The notes: generated from the sequence alone by a model not told the origin. A DNA stretch of 39,777 nt from an uncultured Erwinia sp. (GCA_913775305.1 CAJYIY010000029.1:1-39777), one strand, 5' to 3'. Counted from the first letter of the stretch, positions 17,990 to 29,382 are shown. Numbers and translations are program-made.

Positions 17990-18689
17990 ACAAGTGATGC
18001 CGGTCAAACTGGCGCAGGCACTGGCTAACCCGATTTTCCCGGCGCTGGATAGCCAACTTCGCGCAGGCCGCCATATCGGTATTGAAGAGTTAGATAATCA
18101 TGCTTTCCTGATGGATTATCAGGCGTTTCTGGAAGAGTTTTATTCGCGTTATAACGTTGAGCTGATCCGCGCACCGGAAGGATTTTTTTACCTTCGTCCG
18201 CGTTCAACAACGTTGATCCCCCGCTCGGTCCTGTCCGAGCTGGATATGATGGTCGGCAAAATTCTCTGCTATCTCTACCTCAGCCCTGAACGTCTGGCGA
18301 ATGAAGGGATCTTCAGCCAGCAGGAACTGCACGATGAGCTGATCTCGCTGGCAGATGAAAGCAAACTGCTGAAGCTGGTTAACCAGCGTTCCACGGGGTC
18401 AGACCTTGACCGGCAGAAGCTGCAGGAAAAAATGCGTGCCTCATTAAACCGTCTACGCCGTCTTGGCATGGTGTGGTTTATGGGCAATGACAGCAGCAAG
18501 TTCCGTATTACCGAATCGGTATTTCGCTTCGGTGCCGATGTGCGTAGCGGCGATGATGCCCGTGATGCGCAGCTGCGCATGATCCGCGATGGCGAAGCGA
18601 TGCAGCTGGATAGCGGACTGGCGCTGAACGATGAGAGTGATGATGGCGAAGCAGACCACAGCGCGCAGGAAAGCGGAGAGGAAGAATAA
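17970..18689 (+). CDS. mukE: chromosome partition protein MukE
   Basis: MukE is the winged-helix (kite-type) subunit of MukBEF; two MukE bind each MukF. I place the start at the ATG at 17970 ([20 protein letters not shown]), giving 239 residues (E. coli 234) and the known N-terminus. AAGGTG lies 8-13 bases upstream. The frame also contains an upstream ATG at 17943, lacking a clear ribosome binding site and adding nine residues not in E. coli MukE. The C-terminus is an acidic tail of varied sequence ending in ESGEEE. The TAA is directly abutted by the mukB ATG. Confidence 0.95.
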   Translation: MSSTNIEQVMPVKLAQALANPIFPALDSQLRAGRHIGIEELDNHAFLMDYQAFLEEFYSRYNVELIRAPEGFFYLRPRSTTLIPRSVLSELDMMVGKILCYLYLSPERLANEGIFSQQELHDELISLADESKLLKLVNQRSTGSDLDRQKLQEKMRASLNRLRRLGMVWFMGNDSSKFRITESVFRFGADVRSGDDARDAQLRMIRDGEAMQLDSGLALNDESDDGEADHSAQESGEEE

Positions 18690-21600
18690 ATGATTGAACG
18701 CGGCAAGTTTCGCTCACTGACGCTGATTAACTGGAACGGTTTTTTTGCGCGTACGTTTGACCTTGATGAGCTGGTCACCACGCTTTCCGGCGGTAACGGT
18801 GCCGGTAAATCCACCACCATGGCGGCCTTCGTGACCGCGCTGATCCCCGATCTGACGCTGCTGCATTTCCGTAACACCACGGAAGCGGGTGCGACTTCCG
18901 GTTCGCGTGACAAAGGCCTGCACGGCAAACTGCGTCCGGGTGTTTGTTACGCCGCACTGGACGTGGTGAACTCTCGCCATCAGCGGGTGATCGTTGGGGT
19001 TCGCCTGCAGCAGGTCGCCGGGCGCGATCGCAAAGTGGATATCAAACCCTTCAGCATTCACGGTCTGCCTGCGTCAATCAATCCAACGGAGATCCTGACC
19101 GAGACGGTCAACGCCCGTCAGGCACGCGTGCTGCCGCTCAGCGAACTGAAAGAGAAGTTCGAAGCGATGGAAAGCGTGCAGTTCAAACAGTACAACTCCA
19201 TTACCGAATATCACTCGGTGATGTTTGATCTGGGTATCGTTGCCCGTCGTCTGCGCTCCGCTGCCGATCGCAGCAAATATTATCGTCTGATTGAGGCTTC
19301 GCTTTACGGTGGTATCTCCAGCGCAATCACCCGATCGCTGCGTGACTACCTCCTGCCGGAAAACAGCGGCGTGCGTAAGGCATTCCAGGATATGGAAGCC
19401 GCACTGCGCGAAAACCGGATGACGCTGGAAGCCATCCGGGTGACGCAGTCCGACCGCGATCTCTTCAAGCATCTGATTTCTGAAGCCACCAGTTATGTTG
19501 CAGCAGACTACATGCGACATGCTAACGAGCGTCGTATTCATCTGGACGGCGCTATTCAGCTGCGCAATGAACTGTTTACCAGCCGCAAGCAGCTGATCGC
19601 CGAGCAGTTCCGTCATGTTGAAATGTCGCGGGAACTGGCCGAACAAAATGGCGCGGAAAGCGATCTTGAAACCGACTATCAGGGGGCCAGCGATCACCTC
19701 AACCTGGTGCAGACGGCGTTGCGCCAGCAGGAAAAAATCGATCGCTACGATGCTGACCTTGAAGAACTGACCTTCCGCCTGGAAGAGCAGAACGAAGTGG
19801 TGGCGGAAGCACGCGAAGTACAGGAAGAAAATGAAGCGCGCAGCGAAGCGGCCGAGCTGGAAGTGGACGAACTGAAAAGTCAGCTGGCTGACTATCAGCA
19901 GGCGCTGGACGTCCAGCAAACCCGGGCGATTCAGTATCAGCAGGCGCTTCAGGCGCTGCAACGTGCTAAAGAAATCTGTCAGCTGCGCGATCTCAGCGTG
20001 GAAAACGCCGAAGAGTGGCAGGAAACCTTCCAGGCTAAAGAGCAGGAAGCAACTGAAAAACTGCTGCGACTGGAACAGAAAATGAGCGTAGCGCAGGCCG
20101 CTCACAGTCAGTTTGAGCAGGCATTCGAACTGGTCACACGCATTGCCGGACCGGTCAGCCGTGCCGAAGCCTGGCAGACCGGGCGCGAGCTGCTACGCGA
20201 TGCTGCCAATCAGCGCTATCACGCGGAGCAGCTTCATCCGCTGCGTTCACGTCTTGCCGAACTGGAACAGCGTCTGCGTGAACAGCAGGATGCCGAACGC
20301 CTGCTTAATGAGTTTTGTAAGCGCCACGGCAATCGCGTTGAAGCCGACGAGCTTGAGGCGCTGCATGGTGAGCTGGAAGCGCAGATTGAACTGTTAAACG
20401 ACAGCGTTGCCGATGCCGGTGAGCGTCGTATGACGCTGCGCCAGGAGCTGGAACAGCTGCGTGAGCGCATTGCCCGCCTTACCCGTCAGGCGCCGTTGTG
20501 GCTGGCCGCACAGGAGATTCTGACTCAGCTCAGTGAGCAAACCGGTCAGCCGCTGGAAAGCAGCCAGCAGGTAACCGAATTGATGCAGCAGCTGCTGGAA
20601 AAAGAACGTGAAACCACGGTTGAGCGTGATGAAGTCGCTGCCCGTAAGCGCGATCTTGAACAGCAGATTGAAAAACTGAGCCAGCCGGGGGGCGCGGAGG
20701 ATAACCGTCTTAACACCCTGGCCGAGCGCTTTGGCGGCGTGCTGCTGTCAGAAATTTATGATGATGTGACCATTGACGACGCGCCTTACTTCTCTGCGCT
20801 GTACGGTCCGTCGCGCCACGCGATTGTGGTACCCGACCTTTCGCGGGTCCGCGATCTGCTGGATGGACTTGAAGATTGCCCGGAAGATCTTTATCTGATC
20901 GAGGGCGATCCGCAATCATTTGATGACAGCGTATTTAACGTTGAGGAACTGGAAAAAGCGGTGGTGGTGAAAGCGGGCGATCGTCAGTGGCGCTATTCTC
21001 GCTTCCCGAAAGTCCCGTTGTTTGGCCGCGCGGCGCGAGAAAGCCAGCTTGAGCTGCTTCATGCAGAGCGTGAAACCCTCGCCGAGCGTTACGCCACGCT
21101 CTCTTTCGATGTGCAAAAAGCGCAGCGTCTGCACCAGTCCTTCAGCCGTTTTGTCGGAAGCCACCTTGGCGTTGCCTTCGAGCCAGATCCGGAAGCGCAA
21201 ATGCGCCAGCTTAATGGCCGACGTAGTGAAGTTGAAAAAGCGCTGAGCAATCATGAAAACGAAAATCAGCAGCAGCGTCAGCAGTTCGATCAGGCAAAAG
21301 AGGGCGTTGCGCAGCTGAACCGCCTGCTGCCGCGCGTCAGCCTGCTGCTGGATGACACGCTGCAGGACCGCTACGATGAAGTCCTGGAGCGTCTGGACGA
21401 AGCACAGGAAGCCACGCGTTTTCTGCAGCAGCATGCTGCCCAGCTGGCGAAACTGGAGCCGATTCTCTCAGTATTACAAAGCGATCCCGAGCAGCACGAG
21501 CAGCTTAAGCTGGACTATCAGCAGGCGCAGCAGCAGCAGCGCGATGCGCGTCAGCAGGCCTTTGCGCTCACTGAAGTGGTTCAGCGTCGCTCGCATTTCG

Positions 21601-23147
21601 GCTATGCCGACTCGGCCGGAATGCTCAATGGCACCAGCGATCTGAACGAGAAACTGCGCCAGCGTCTGGAGCAGGCGGAAGGCGAGCGCGCCCGTGCCCG
21701 CGATCAGCTTCGTCAGCATCAGGCGCAGCTTACCCAGTATTCGCAGGTGCTGGCGTCGTTGAAAAGTTCCTATGATGCCAAGCGCGATATGCTGAAAGAG
21801 CTGCAGCAGGAGATGCAGGACATTGGCGTACAGGCCGATGCCAGCGCCGAAGAGCGCGCGCGTCTGCGCCGCGATGAGCTGTACACTGCGCTGAGCAATA
21901 ACCGTGCGCGCCGTAATCAGCTGGAAAAACAGCTGACGTTCTGTGAAGCCGAAATGGATGCGTTACAGAAAAAACTGCGCCGCGTGGAACGTGAGTATCA
22001 CCAGGGGCGTGAGCAGGTGGTCAATGCTAAAGCGGGCTGGGTTGCCGTTCTGCGGCTGGTGAAAGATAACGGGGTAGAGCGTCGTCTGCACCGTCGTGAG
22101 CTGGCCTACCTTGGCGGTGATGAACTCCGCTCCATGTCGGATAAGGCGCTGGGGGCGCTGCGCCTGGCGGTGGCGGACAACGAACACCTGCGCGATGTTC
22201 TCCGTCTGTCGGAAGATCCGAAGCGGCCAGAGCGTAAGATTCAGTTCTTTATCGCCGTGTATCAACATCTGCGTGAGCGTATTCGTCAGGATATTATTCG
22301 TACCGACGATCCGGTTGAAGCGATCGAACAGATGGAGATTGAACTCAACCGTCTGACCGAGGAGCTGACCGCGCGTGAGCAGACACTGGCTATCAGTTCA
22401 CGCAGCGTGGCGAACATCATCCGCAAAACGATTCTGCGCGAACAAAACCGTATTCGTCAGCTGAACCAGGGATTGCAGGCGGTCAGCTTCGGCCAGGTTA
22501 ACAGCGTGCGGCTGAACGTCAATGTCAGGGAAGCGCATTCGACGCTGCTGGATGTGCTTTCCGAAGAGCATGAACAGCATCAGGATCTGTTTAACAGCAA
22601 TCGTCTGACCTTCTCCGAAGCTCTGGCGAAGCTCTATCAGCGGTTGAATCCACAGATTGATATGGGACAGCGAACGCCGCAGACTATTGGTGAAGAGCTG
22701 CTGGACTACCGTAACTATCTGGAAATGGAAGTGGAAGTTAACCGCGGTTCCGACGGCTGGCTGCGTGCCGAGAGTGGCGCACTCTCCACTGGTGAAGCGA
22801 TCGGTACCGGGATGTCAATTCTGGTGATGGTGGTACAGAGCTGGGAAGAAGAGTCTCGTCGCCTGCGCGGCAAGGATATTTCACCGTGTCGCCTGCTGTT
22901 CCTTGATGAAGCGGCCCGTCTGGATGCGAAGTCTATTGCCACATTATTTGAGCTGTGTGACCGTCTGGAAATGCAATTGATCATTGCGGCACCGGAAAAT
23001 ATCAGCCCGGAAAAAGGCACCACCTATAAATTGGTGCGTAAGGTATTTAACCATACTGAGCATGTGCACGTTGTCGGACTGCGCGGATTCTCGGCAGATA
23101 CTCCTGCTCGTTCAGGCGATGCCGGGGATACTTCAGGCGCTGGCTGA
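18690..23147 (+). CDS. mukB: chromosome partition protein MukB (SMC-like ATPase)
   Basis: MukB is the SMC-like motor of the MukBEF condensin and organises the chromosome. The product is 1485 residues (E. coli 1486). Walker [10 protein letters not shown] has K40. Two long coiled coils flank a hinge near residues 650-800 ([37 protein letters not shown]). The C-terminal head has the signature [11 protein letters not shown] with S1366 and Walker [12 protein letters not shown] with D1406 and E1407. These positions equal those of E. coli. All catalytic residues are present. mukB begins at the base after the mukE stop with GGAGAGGAAG in the mukE end as ribosome binding site. A perfect 12-bp hairpin follows. 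Confidence 0.98.
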   Translation: MIERGKFRSLTLINWNGFFARTFDLDELVTTLSGGNGAGKSTTMAAFVTALIPDLTLLHFRNTTEAGATSGSRDKGLHGKLRPGVCYAALDVVNSRHQRVIVGVRLQQVAGRDRKVDIKPFSIHGLPASINPTEILTETVNARQARVLPLSELKEKFEAMESVQFKQYNSITEYHSVMFDLGIVARRLRSAADRSKYYRLIEASLYGGISSAITRSLRDYLLPENSGVRKAFQDMEAALRENRMTLEAIRVTQSDRDLFKHLISEATSYVAADYMRHANERRIHLDGAIQLRNELFTSRKQLIAEQFRHVEMSRELAEQNGAESDLETDYQGASDHLNLVQTALRQQEKIDRYDADLEELTFRLEEQNEVVAEAREVQEENEARSEAAELEVDELKSQLADYQQALDVQQTRAIQYQQALQALQRAKEICQLRDLSVENAEEWQETFQAKEQEATEKLLRLEQKMSVAQAAHSQFEQAFELVTRIAGPVSRAEAWQTGRELLRDAANQRYHAEQLHPLRSRLAELEQRLREQQDAERLLNEFCKRHGNRVEADELEALHGELEAQIELLNDSVADAGERRMTLRQELEQLRERIARLTRQAPLWLAAQEILTQLSEQTGQPLESSQQVTELMQQLLEKERETTVERDEVAARKRDLEQQIEKLSQPGGAEDNRLNTLAERFGGVLLSEIYDDVTIDDAPYFSALYGPSRHAIVVPDLSRVRDLLDGLEDCPEDLYLIEGDPQSFDDSVFNVEELEKAVVVKAGDRQWRYSRFPKVPLFGRAARESQLELLHAERETLAERYATLSFDVQKAQRLHQSFSRFVGSHLGVAFEPDPEAQMRQLNGRRSEVEKALSNHENENQQQRQQFDQAKEGVAQLNRLLPRVSLLLDDTLQDRYDEVLERLDEAQEATRFLQQHAAQLAKLEPILSVLQSDPEQHEQLKLDYQQAQQQQRDARQQAFALTEVVQRRSHFGYADSAGMLNGTSDLNEKLRQRLEQAEGERARARDQLRQHQAQLTQYSQVLASLKSSYDAKRDMLKELQQEMQDIGVQADASAEERARLRRDELYTALSNNRARRNQLEKQLTFCEAEMDALQKKLRRVEREYHQGREQVVNAKAGWVAVLRLVKDNGVERRLHRRELAYLGGDELRSMSDKALGALRLAVADNEHLRDVLRLSEDPKRPERKIQFFIAVYQHLRERIRQDIIRTDDPVEAIEQMEIELNRLTEELTAREQTLAISSRSVANIIRKTILREQNRIRQLNQGLQAVSFGQVNSVRLNVNVREAHSTLLDVLSEEHEQHQDLFNSNRLTFSEALAKLYQRLNPQIDMGQRTPQTIGEELLDYRNYLEMEVEVNRGSDGWLRAESGALSTGEAIGTGMSILVMVVQSWEEESRRLRGKDISPCRLLFLDEAARLDAKSIATLFELCDRLEMQLIIAAPENISPEKGTTYKLVRKVFNHTEHVHVVGLRGFSADTPARSGDAGDTSGAG

Positions 23148-23204
23148 CGCAGAATTATTACCGGGTGGAAGTGGTAAAATCTTCGGCAGAAGATTACTCT
23201 CAGT

Positions 23205-23246
23205 AACGGCATTTGCAACGTAAGAGGCAAATGCCGTTTTCTCTTT
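23205..23246 (+). terminator. terminator of the cmoM-mukFEB operon
   Basis: AACGGCATTTGC (23205-23216) and GCAAATGCCGTT (23227-23238) form a perfect 12-bp stem with a 10-base loop, followed by TTCTCTTT. It lies 57 bases after the mukB stop and 65 bases before ldtD. Confidence 0.85.
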
Positions 23247-23310
23247 ATATACTTAAAATAGATTTTCACTATCGCTCAGTTTTAATGACTGACTTATACA
23301 GGGAGCAAGG

Positions 23311-25164
23311 ATGTTGCTGCAGAAATCTTTTATCGCTAAAGCCATTGTACTCGGCTGTAGCCTGATGTTTGGGCTGGCATACGTGTCTCCCTCACTGGCA
23401 GGAATTCCCCCTGTTTCTGCCCCAGTGACCCATCACGTTTCCGTGGCGCAGAGCCAGGCTGAAATAACGGCAGCGATGTCTCGCTTCGGTTCTCCTTTTT
23501 ACTTGAAGACGCTGGCTCCGCTTTATGCCACCCACGGCATGCAGCCCATGTGGCAGGATCGCCAGGCAATACAGCAGTTCCAGCAGCAACTTGCCGAAGT
23601 GGCCATTTCAGGCGTTCAGCCTCAGTTTACACACTGGGTCAAAATGCTGACCGATCCTCACATCACCGGCCTGGCGCGCGATGTGGTGCTGTCTGATGCA
23701 CTGCTGGGCTATCTGCAGTTTACCTCCGGCGTACCCGCGAAGGGTGAGGTCTGGCTGTACAGTAATGTCCCCTACAAAATGGAAACGCCGCCGCTGTCGG
23801 TGATCAACCAGTGGCAGAAAGCCCTGACGCACGGCAGCCTGAACGGTTTTATTCTGTCGCTGGCGCCGCAGCATCCCCAGTATTCACGTATGCATAACGC
23901 GCTGAAAACGATACTGGCTGACAACCGCCCCTGGCCACAGCTGACGGATCGACAAACTCTCCGCCCCGGGCAAATCAGCAATGATGTGCCGGCGCTGCGC
24001 GCTATCCTGCAACGTACTGGCATGATGTCAGCTGAAAATGAGCCGCCCAAGCCTGCCGATGAAGTGGTGGGGGCCGTTGATGCGCCCATGGTTCACGATG
24101 ATGACAACGCTCAGGCAGACGCCGGAGCAGGGCAAAACCAGGCCGCTGACAGTGCGGTTGTCAGCCCGTCTGCCACCACGACAATCGATGTGCAACCCGA
24201 GACGCCAAATAACCTCGGTAACGTGCAGGGCTCGGTGGTGCCGGCCAACAGTGACAATGTTTATTCGCCGGATCTGGTCGAGGGACTGAAGCGTTTTCAG
24301 CGCTGGCAGGGTCTGGAGGCAGACGGTTTGATCGGTCTGCGAACTCGTGAATGGCTGAATGTTTCACCTCAGCTACGGGCATCGCTGCTGGCGCTGAATA
24401 TCCAGCGGCTGCGGCTGCTGCCCGATGATATGCATAATGGCATCATGGTCAACATTCCGAACTATTCGCTCGCCTACTATGTTAACGGCAATGAGATCCT
24501 GTCCTCACGGGTTATTGTTGGGCGGCCGGATCGCAAGACGCCGTTGATGCGCAGCGCATTAAACAATGTGGTGCTCAATCCGCCCTGGAATGTGCCAACG
24601 ACGCTGGTGCGCAAGGATATCGTGCCAAAAGTGAAGCAGGATCCCAACTATCTTTATAAGCACAATTACACCCTGCTGTCCGGTTGGAGCGGTGAATCGG
24701 AAGTGATTGACCCTTCAATGATCAACTGGAGCATGGTGTCCGCGAATTCGTTCCCATACCGTATTCGTCAGGCACCCGGACCGACCAATTCGCTGGGCCG
24801 CTACAAGTTTAATATGCCCAGCTCAGATGCAATTTATCTGCACGATACGCCGAATCACGGACTGTTCCAGCGGGATATCCGTGCACTGAGTTCCGGATGT
24901 GTCCGCGTGAACCGTGCTTCCGATCTGGCTAATCTGCTGTTGCAGGACGTTGGCTGGAACAATACGCGGATTTCCAGTGCACTGAAGGAGGGGAACACCC
25001 GGTTTGTGTCCATCCGCCAGCGGATCCCGGTGAATCTGTACTACCTTACAGCCTGGGTTGCCGACGACGGGCAACCTCAGTTTCGTACAGATATTTACAA
25101 TTATGACAATACCGCCCGTTCAGGGGCTCAGATCCTGACGCGGGCCGGTCAGTTATTGCTCTAG
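23311..25164 (+). CDS. ldtD: L,D-transpeptidase LdtD (YcbB)
   Basis: LdtD forms 3-3 (mDAP-mDAP) cross-links in peptidoglycan; in E. coli it is induced by envelope stress and can bypass D,D-transpeptidases. The product is 617 residues (E. coli 615). An N-terminal signal peptide of about 30 residues ends in SPSLAG. A scaffold domain (about 40-240) follows, then a variable Asp/Ala/Gln-rich linker (about 241-318), a peptidoglycan-binding domain (about 320-365, [20 protein letters not shown]), and the YkuD catalytic domain (about 375-590). The catalytic Cys is C530 in [10 protein letters not shown], with the conserved His in [12 protein letters not shown]. The ATG follows AGGGAGCAAGG. mepK, a 3-3 cross-link hydrolase, lies next downstream. 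Confidence 0.96.
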   Translation: MLLQKSFIAKAIVLGCSLMFGLAYVSPSLAGIPPVSAPVTHHVSVAQSQAEITAAMSRFGSPFYLKTLAPLYATHGMQPMWQDRQAIQQFQQQLAEVAISGVQPQFTHWVKMLTDPHITGLARDVVLSDALLGYLQFTSGVPAKGEVWLYSNVPYKMETPPLSVINQWQKALTHGSLNGFILSLAPQHPQYSRMHNALKTILADNRPWPQLTDRQTLRPGQISNDVPALRAILQRTGMMSAENEPPKPADEVVGAVDAPMVHDDDNAQADAGAGQNQAADSAVVSPSATTTIDVQPETPNNLGNVQGSVVPANSDNVYSPDLVEGLKRFQRWQGLEADGLIGLRTREWLNVSPQLRASLLALNIQRLRLLPDDMHNGIMVNIPNYSLAYYVNGNEILSSRVIVGRPDRKTPLMRSALNNVVLNPPWNVPTTLVRKDIVPKVKQDPNYLYKHNYTLLSGWSGESEVIDPSMINWSMVSANSFPYRIRQAPGPTNSLGRYKFNMPSSDAIYLHDTPNHGLFQRDIRALSSGCVRVNRASDLANLLLQDVGWNNTRISSALKEGNTRFVSIRQRIPVNLYYLTAWVADDGQPQFRTDIYNYDNTARSGAQILTRAGQLLL

Positions 25165-25210
25165 CGGTTGATTATTCAGCAGTTCTGTGCTGTAGGGATT
25201 ATCAGACGTC

Positions 25211-25250
25211 AACCGGCGTGGCGGAGATGAACCGTCTCCCTTCGCCGGTT
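25211..25250 (+). terminator. hairpin between ldtD and mepK
   Basis: AACCGGCG (25211-25218) pairs perfectly with CGCCGGTT (25243-25250). An inner GGAGA/TCTCC pair can stack inside the stem. TACATTTGTTG follows, which is only moderately T-rich. It could terminate ldtD transcripts; a regulatory role at the mepK leader is possible but not shown. Confidence 0.5.
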
Positions 25251-25349
25251 TACATTTGTTGAGTTGACGGACGTTTGTTACATCGGTAAGGTTTCCGGCA
25301 GTGGTGTAAAAGCACGTTTCTTACTACTTTTTCCGGGTAATACTGATTA

Positions 25350-25898
25350 ATGGACAAATTCGACTCCAACCGCCGTAAATTGCTGGCGTTAGGGGGAGCT
25401 GCCCTTGGCGCTGCACTCCTTCCGACTCAGGCATTTGCTTCGCTTTCAACCTCCCGCCCCCGCGTACTGACGTTAAGCAATCTGAATACCGGTGAAAGCC
25501 TGAAAACGGAATTTTTCAATGGTAAAAAATATGACAAGGATGAATTAGCGCGCCTGAATCATTTTTTCCGCGATTACCGGGCTAACAAAATAAAAACCAT
25601 CGATCCGCATCTGTTTGATCAGCTTTTCCGTTTGCAAACCCTGCTGGATACCCGCAAACCCGTGCAGCTTGTTTCCGGCTACCGTTCACTGGTGACGAAC
25701 AATTCCCTGCGTTCGCACAGCCGTGGCGTGGCTAAACACAGCTACCATACTCTTGGGCAGGCGATGGATTTCCATATTGAAGGCATTGCCTTAAGCAATG
25801 TGCGTAAAGCTGCTCTCGCTCTGCGGGCGGGTGGTGTTGGATATTATCCGAGCAGCAACTTTGTGCACATTGATACCGGTCCGGTACGGCACTGGTAA
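25350..25898 (+). CDS. mepK: MepK, peptidoglycan L,D-endopeptidase (peptidase M15-like, Tat exported)
   Basis: MepK (formerly YcbK) cuts mDAP-mDAP 3-3 cross-links in E. coli, the bonds made by LdtD, whose gene lies just upstream. The 182-residue product equals E. coli. The N-terminus NRRKLLALGGAALGAALLP is a twin-arginine signal with an Ala-rich core, ending near AFA. The peptidase fold (about 45-182) has the zinc-ligand pattern SYHTLGQAMDFH with H133 and D140, and FVHIDTG with H173. SRGVAKHSYH and VQLVSGYRS are also typical. The start ATG at 25350 follows weak pyrimidine-rich sequence without a good ribosome binding site, as judged by eye. gloC follows after 42 bases. Confidence 0.95.
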   Translation: MDKFDSNRRKLLALGGAALGAALLPTQAFASLSTSRPRVLTLSNLNTGESLKTEFFNGKKYDKDELARLNHFFRDYRANKIKTIDPHLFDQLFRLQTLLDTRKPVQLVSGYRSLVTNNSLRSHSRGVAKHSYHTLGQAMDFHIEGIALSNVRKAALALRAGGVGYYPSSNFVHIDTGPVRHW

Positions 25899-25940
25899 AA
25901 CGAAACGCCGGCCTGGAGTGGTTGCCGGCAGTGGAGCGTT

Positions 25941-26570
25941 ATGAACTATCATATTATTCCCGTGACGGCTTTCTCGCAGAACTGTTCGGTGATTTGGTGT
26001 CCGGAAACCCGGGAAGCCGCTCTGGTCGACCCCGGTGGTGATGCGGACAAAATTAAGCGTGAAGTTGCCGCTCAGGATGTCGAACTGAAGCAGATTTTGC
26101 TGACCCATGGACATCTCGATCACGTGGGTGCTGCCGCCGAGCTGGCAAAGTATTACGATGTGAAAATAGTGGGCCCCCATAAGGCCGATTTGTTCTGGCT
26201 GGAGGGGTTACCCACACAGAGCCAGATGTTTGGTTTTGGCTACTGTGCGCCGTTAACGCCAGATCGCTGGCTGGAGGAGGGCGAAACGGTAACGGTAGGT
26301 AAGGTTACGCTGGAAGTCCTGCTCTGCCCGGGGCATACGCCAGGTCATATTGTGTTTTTCGATCGAACTGGCCGACTGCTGGTTTCTGGTGACGTGATAT
26401 TCAATGGCGGCGTAGGAAGGTCTGATTTCCCGCAGGGAAGCCACAGCGATTTGATCGCCTCAATTCATAACAAGCTGTTACCGCTTGGCGATGACGTAAC
26501 ATTTATTCCAGGCCACGGCCCGGTCTCTACGTTAGGCCGGGAAAGAATCAGCAATCCTTTTCTGCAATAA
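25941..26570 (+). CDS. gloC: GloC, type II glyoxalase (YcbL), metallo-beta-lactamase fold
   Basis: GloC hydrolyses S-D-lactoylglutathione, completing methylglyoxal detoxification. The product is 209 residues (E. coli 215) and has the compact glyoxalase II fold without the helical C-terminal domain of GloB. Metal ligands are in [14 protein letters not shown] (H56, H58, D60, H61), [29 protein letters not shown] and [14 protein letters not shown]. The GloB/GloC split by domain size supports GloC. The ATG at 25941 follows AGTGGAGCGTT. A very strong bidirectional terminator separates it from the convergent aspC. Confidence 0.95.
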   Translation: MNYHIIPVTAFSQNCSVIWCPETREAALVDPGGDADKIKREVAAQDVELKQILLTHGHLDHVGAAAELAKYYDVKIVGPHKADLFWLEGLPTQSQMFGFGYCAPLTPDRWLEEGETVTVGKVTLEVLLCPGHTPGHIVFFDRTGRLLVSGDVIFNGGVGRSDFPQGSHSDLIASIHNKLLPLGDDVTFIPGHGPVSTLGRERISNPFLQ

Positions 26571-26606
26571 ATAAAAAAGCCTGCAAATGCAGGCTTTTTT
26601 ATTTAT
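26567..26606. terminator. bidirectional terminator between gloC and aspC
   Basis: An 18-bp perfect stem with an AAAT loop: the arms are 26567-26584 and 26589-26606, with the core AAGCCTGC/GCAGGCTT flanked by A and T tracts. On both strands a T run follows the GC core, so it ends both gloC (plus) and aspC (minus). The gloC stop codon lies inside the 5' arm. Confidence 0.95.
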
Positions 26607-26616
26607 CAGAACCGCA

Positions 26617-27807
26617 TTACAGCACGGCGACGATAGCTTCACACAGTGGTGACATATTGTCAGGTGTCATACCCGCCACGTTGACGCGGCCGGAATTGAC
26701 GGCATAAACACCAAACTCTTCACGCAGCCGTACGACCTGGTCTTTAGTCAGGCCGCTGAACGAGAACATACCGTTCTGACTGATAATAAAGCCGAAATCG
26801 CCTTTGGCCCCTTTTTCCCGCAGCGTATTCACAAACAGCTGACGCATGCGCTGGATACGCTGACGCATATCGGCCAGTTCCTGCTCCCACAGGGCACGCA
26901 GAGCGCTGTCACTCAGGATGGTTGCCACAACGGCAGCACCGTGAGACGGCGGGTTTGAGTAGTTTGCACGAATCGTTGCTTTAACCTGGCTGAAGGCCGT
27001 ATCCGCCACGGCAGCATCGGCAGCAACCAGCGTAAACGCACCCACGCGCTCGTTATACAGGCCAAAGTTCTTCGAATAGGAGCTGCAGACAATCAGTTCC
27101 TGATGGCTGGCGGAAAAGATACGCAAACCTTCAGCGTCTTCTTCCAGACCACGTGCGAATCCCTGATAGGCGAAGTCAAACAGCGGCAGCCAGCCTTTCT
27201 CCAGCGACAGTTTCGCCAGCGCCTCCCACTGGGCGGCAGTTGGGTCGATGCCGGTTGGGTTATGGCAGCAGCCGTGGAACAGGACCACGTCTCCGGCCTG
27301 GGCGGCGCCGAGACTGTCGATCAGCGCATCATAGTCCAGCGTATGATTAGCGGCATCGTAGTAAGCATATTCACACACTTCCAGACCGGCGGCGGCAAAC
27401 ACGTTCTTATGGTTCGGCCAGCTGGGATTGCTGACCCAGACGCGTTTCGCGCTGGTCTGGTTAGCAATAAAGTCCGCAGCAATGCGCAGTGCGCCGGTGC
27501 CACCGGGTGTTTGTGCCGTGCGTGCACGTTTCGCGCTGATAATGGCGCTGTCGGCTGAAAACAGAAGTTCCTGTGTGCAGCGAGCAAAGTCAGCGATACC
27601 GTCAATGCTAAGGTAATTTTTGGTTGTTTCGTTTTCCAGCAGATATTGCTCAGCTTTTTTTACGCTGGCCAGCACCGGCGTTTTGCCGGTTTCATCTTTA
27701 TACACCCCGATACCGAGGTTGATCTTATTGGGGCGATCGTCAGCACGAAACAGGTCGGCTAAACCAAGAATGGGATCGGCGGGTGCAGCTGCAATACGTT
27801 CAAACAT
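26617..27807 (-). CDS. aspC: aspartate aminotransferase
   Basis: AspC interconverts aspartate and oxaloacetate with glutamate/2-oxoglutarate and also acts on tyrosine and phenylalanine. It is a cytoplasmic PLP enzyme. The product is 396 residues, as in E. coli. The PLP lysine is K246 in [53 protein letters not shown] and [17 protein letters not shown] are class I aminotransferase landmarks. ompF lies upstream on the same strand, 453 bp away, with its own terminator, so aspC probably has its own promoter in that gap. A possible -35 GGTCAA (27939-27944, minus strand TTGACC) and -10 TTTAAT (27918-27923) have a 15-base spacer, which is short. Confidence 0.98.
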   Translation of the reverse strand: MFERIAAAPADPILGLADLFRADDRPNKINLGIGVYKDETGKTPVLASVKKAEQYLLENETTKNYLSIDGIADFARCTQELLFSADSAIISAKRARTAQTPGGTGALRIAADFIANQTSAKRVWVSNPSWPNHKNVFAAAGLEVCEYAYYDAANHTLDYDALIDSLGAAQAGDVVLFHGCCHNPTGIDPTAAQWEALAKLSLEKGWLPLFDFAYQGFARGLEEDAEGLRIFSASHQELIVCSSYSKNFGLYNERVGAFTLVAADAAVADTAFSQVKATIRANYSNPPSHGAAVVATILSDSALRALWEQELADMRQRIQRMRQLFVNTLREKGAKGDFGFIISQNGMFSFSGLTKDQVVRLREEFGVYAVNSGRVNVAGMTPDNMSPLCEAIVAVL

Positions 27808-28193
27808 AATTGAAGTCCGTTAGCTTAATCGAAAGCGAAGTGTGCAATCAGGTTACCGTCAGAAAGATGAAATTACCAACCGTTTGCGTTAAAAAACCCG
27901 GGTGAAGATCAAGCTTCATTAAAAGAAGAGGTTAACAGGGTCAAACAGACAGCTCCATGCTGTTCAGCGTGCCAGCCAGCGAGCCCGGTAAACCACTCAT
28001 CTTTGCATCACGCCATTTTTAATGTGTGACCTGTCTCTGATGTACGGTTCTTAGTTCTGCCGAACAGGCGACGCGGCTGGACTTTCTGCAGTTTTTTACC
28101 GGAGAACAGATCTTTGAAAGTGGTTGACGCTAGCCTTAATTTATCAGAGGGAGAGGGGGTATTACCTGGCTGTGAGGGCATGATGGTGAGAGA
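27808..28193. other. aspC-ompF intergenic region with an unexplained coding-like stretch
   Basis: The 453-bp gap from the aspC start to the ompF stop holds the aspC leader (27808-27960) and the ompF terminator. The middle is not explained. On the minus strand an ATG at about 28182 opens a 57-codon frame ending at 28008, with a basic C-terminal half containing FKDLFSGKKLQKVQPRR, but no ribosome binding site is seen. On the plus strand the same segment also reads without stops from about 28037 to 28120 (ATRLDFLQFFTGEQIFESG) without a start codon. This could be a worn-out gene, a small gene or chance. Confidence 0.35.
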
Positions 28194-28194
28194 C

Positions 28195-28218
28195 AAAAAC
28201 GGGGCCGAAGCCCCGTTT
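28195..28218 (-). terminator. ompF transcription terminator
   Basis: Read on the minus strand, AAACGGGGC, loop TTCG, GCCCCGTTT, then a T run (28195-28199 read as TTTTT). The stem has 9 bp and lies about 45 bases after the ompF stop. Confidence 0.9.
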
Positions 28219-28260
28219 GATGCACGTTGCACGGTGAGATATCCCACCGGCAAAAGGCAA

Positions 28261-29382
28261 TTAGAACTGGTACTGCAGGCCAACACCAACAACGTCGTCG
28301 GTAGATTTGCCAGCTGCACGAGTGTAGTCGCTTGAATCCAGCAGGTTGATTTTGTAATCAACGTAGGTGGACATGTTTTTGTTGAAGTAGTAGTAAGTAC
28401 CTACATCAATGTATTTAACCAGGTCAGCGTCGCCGCCGCCGAAGGTAGAACCATTACCGCTGAAGCCGTTCAGCTCCTTACCTTTAGACTGCAGGTAAGC
28501 GATGGATGGACGCAGGCCGAAGTCGAACTGGTACTGTGCAACCACTTCGAAGTTCTGAGTTTTGTTTGCAGCGATATTGCCTACAACAGCGTTGCTTGCA
28601 CCGTAGTTAGTGGTGTTACGAGATTCACCGTAGAACGCCGCCAGGTATACGTTGTTTGCATCGTATTTCAGGCCCAGACCGTATGCATCTGCTTTATCGC
28701 CGGTGCCGTCCAGTTTCTGCTTCTGAGTACGGTTAGCAGAGAAGTAAGAACCCACTGCGCTCACGCCCATGCCGGTGTCATACGCGACAGAAGTACCCCA
28801 ACCGTCGCCGTTCTGGAACTGCGCTTCACGGCTGCCTTCGTTTTTGCCCTGGTACTGTACAGCGAAGCTCAGGCCGTCAACCAGACCGAAGAAGTTGCTA
28901 TTGCGGTAGGTAGCCAGACCTGAAGAACGACCAATCATGAAGTTGTCGTTGTCCTGGTACAGGGTGTCATCGCCGAACACTGGCAGCTGGTCAGTGTAAG
29001 ACATTGCGTCGTAGATCACGCCGTAGTTACGACCGTAGTCGAATGAACCTGCGTCACCGAACTTCAGACCAGCAAAGCCCAGACGGGTTTTGTTACCAGA
29101 CTGCACGTCAGCGCCGCTTTCAGTGTGGTTAGCCTGAATGTTGTATTCCCACTGGCCGTAACCGGTCAGCTGATCAGTAATCTGGGTTTCGCCTTTAAAA
29201 CCGAAACGCACATAAGTTGCATCGCCGTCATCGCCAGCGTTGTCAGAGAAAGTGTGACGCGCATCAACTTTACCGTACAGATCCAGTTTGTTGCCGTCTT
29301 TGTTATAGATTTCTGCTGCGTTGGCTGCACCCGCTGCTAACAGAGCTGGGATGACCACTGCAAGAATGTTGCGCTTCATCAT
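28261..29382 (-). CDS. ompF: outer-membrane porin of the OmpF/OmpC family
   Basis: General trimeric porin for small hydrophilic solutes. The 373-residue precursor starts [20 protein letters not shown] with the signal peptide ending [13 protein letters not shown]. The protein ends in VGLQYQF with the terminal Phe needed for outer-membrane insertion. [50 protein letters not shown] and [19 protein letters not shown] are strand motifs of this family. Position between asnS and aspC and the leader identify ompF rather than ompC or phoE. Constriction loop 3 reads [11 protein letters not shown]: the Asp is kept but the Glu of the usual PEFGGD motif is Val (precursor residue 135). Extracellular loops differ in length from E. 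coli, as is usual for porins. Confidence 0.95.
   Translation of the reverse strand: MMKRNILAVVIPALLAAGAANAAEIYNKDGNKLDLYGKVDARHTFSDNAGDDGDATYVRFGFKGETQITDQLTGYGQWEYNIQANHTESGADVQSGNKTRLGFAGLKFGDAGSFDYGRNYGVIYDAMSYTDQLPVFGDDTLYQDNDNFMIGRSSGLATYRNSNFFGLVDGLSFAVQYQGKNEGSREAQFQNGDGWGTSVAYDTGMGVSAVGSYFSANRTQKQKLDGTGDKADAYGLGLKYDANNVYLAAFYGESRNTTNYGASNAVVGNIAANKTQNFEVVAQYQFDFGLRPSIAYLQSKGKELNGFSGNGSTFGGGDADLVKYIDVGTYYYFNKNMSTYVDYKINLLDSSDYTRAAGKSTDDVVGVGLQYQF

Noticed and set aside
19074..20105. 343-codon antisense frame within mukB
   Set aside because: It lies opposite a Gln/Glu/Leu-rich coiled coil, which gives stop-free antisense reading by composition (Phe, Leu and Gln rich). No domain is seen.
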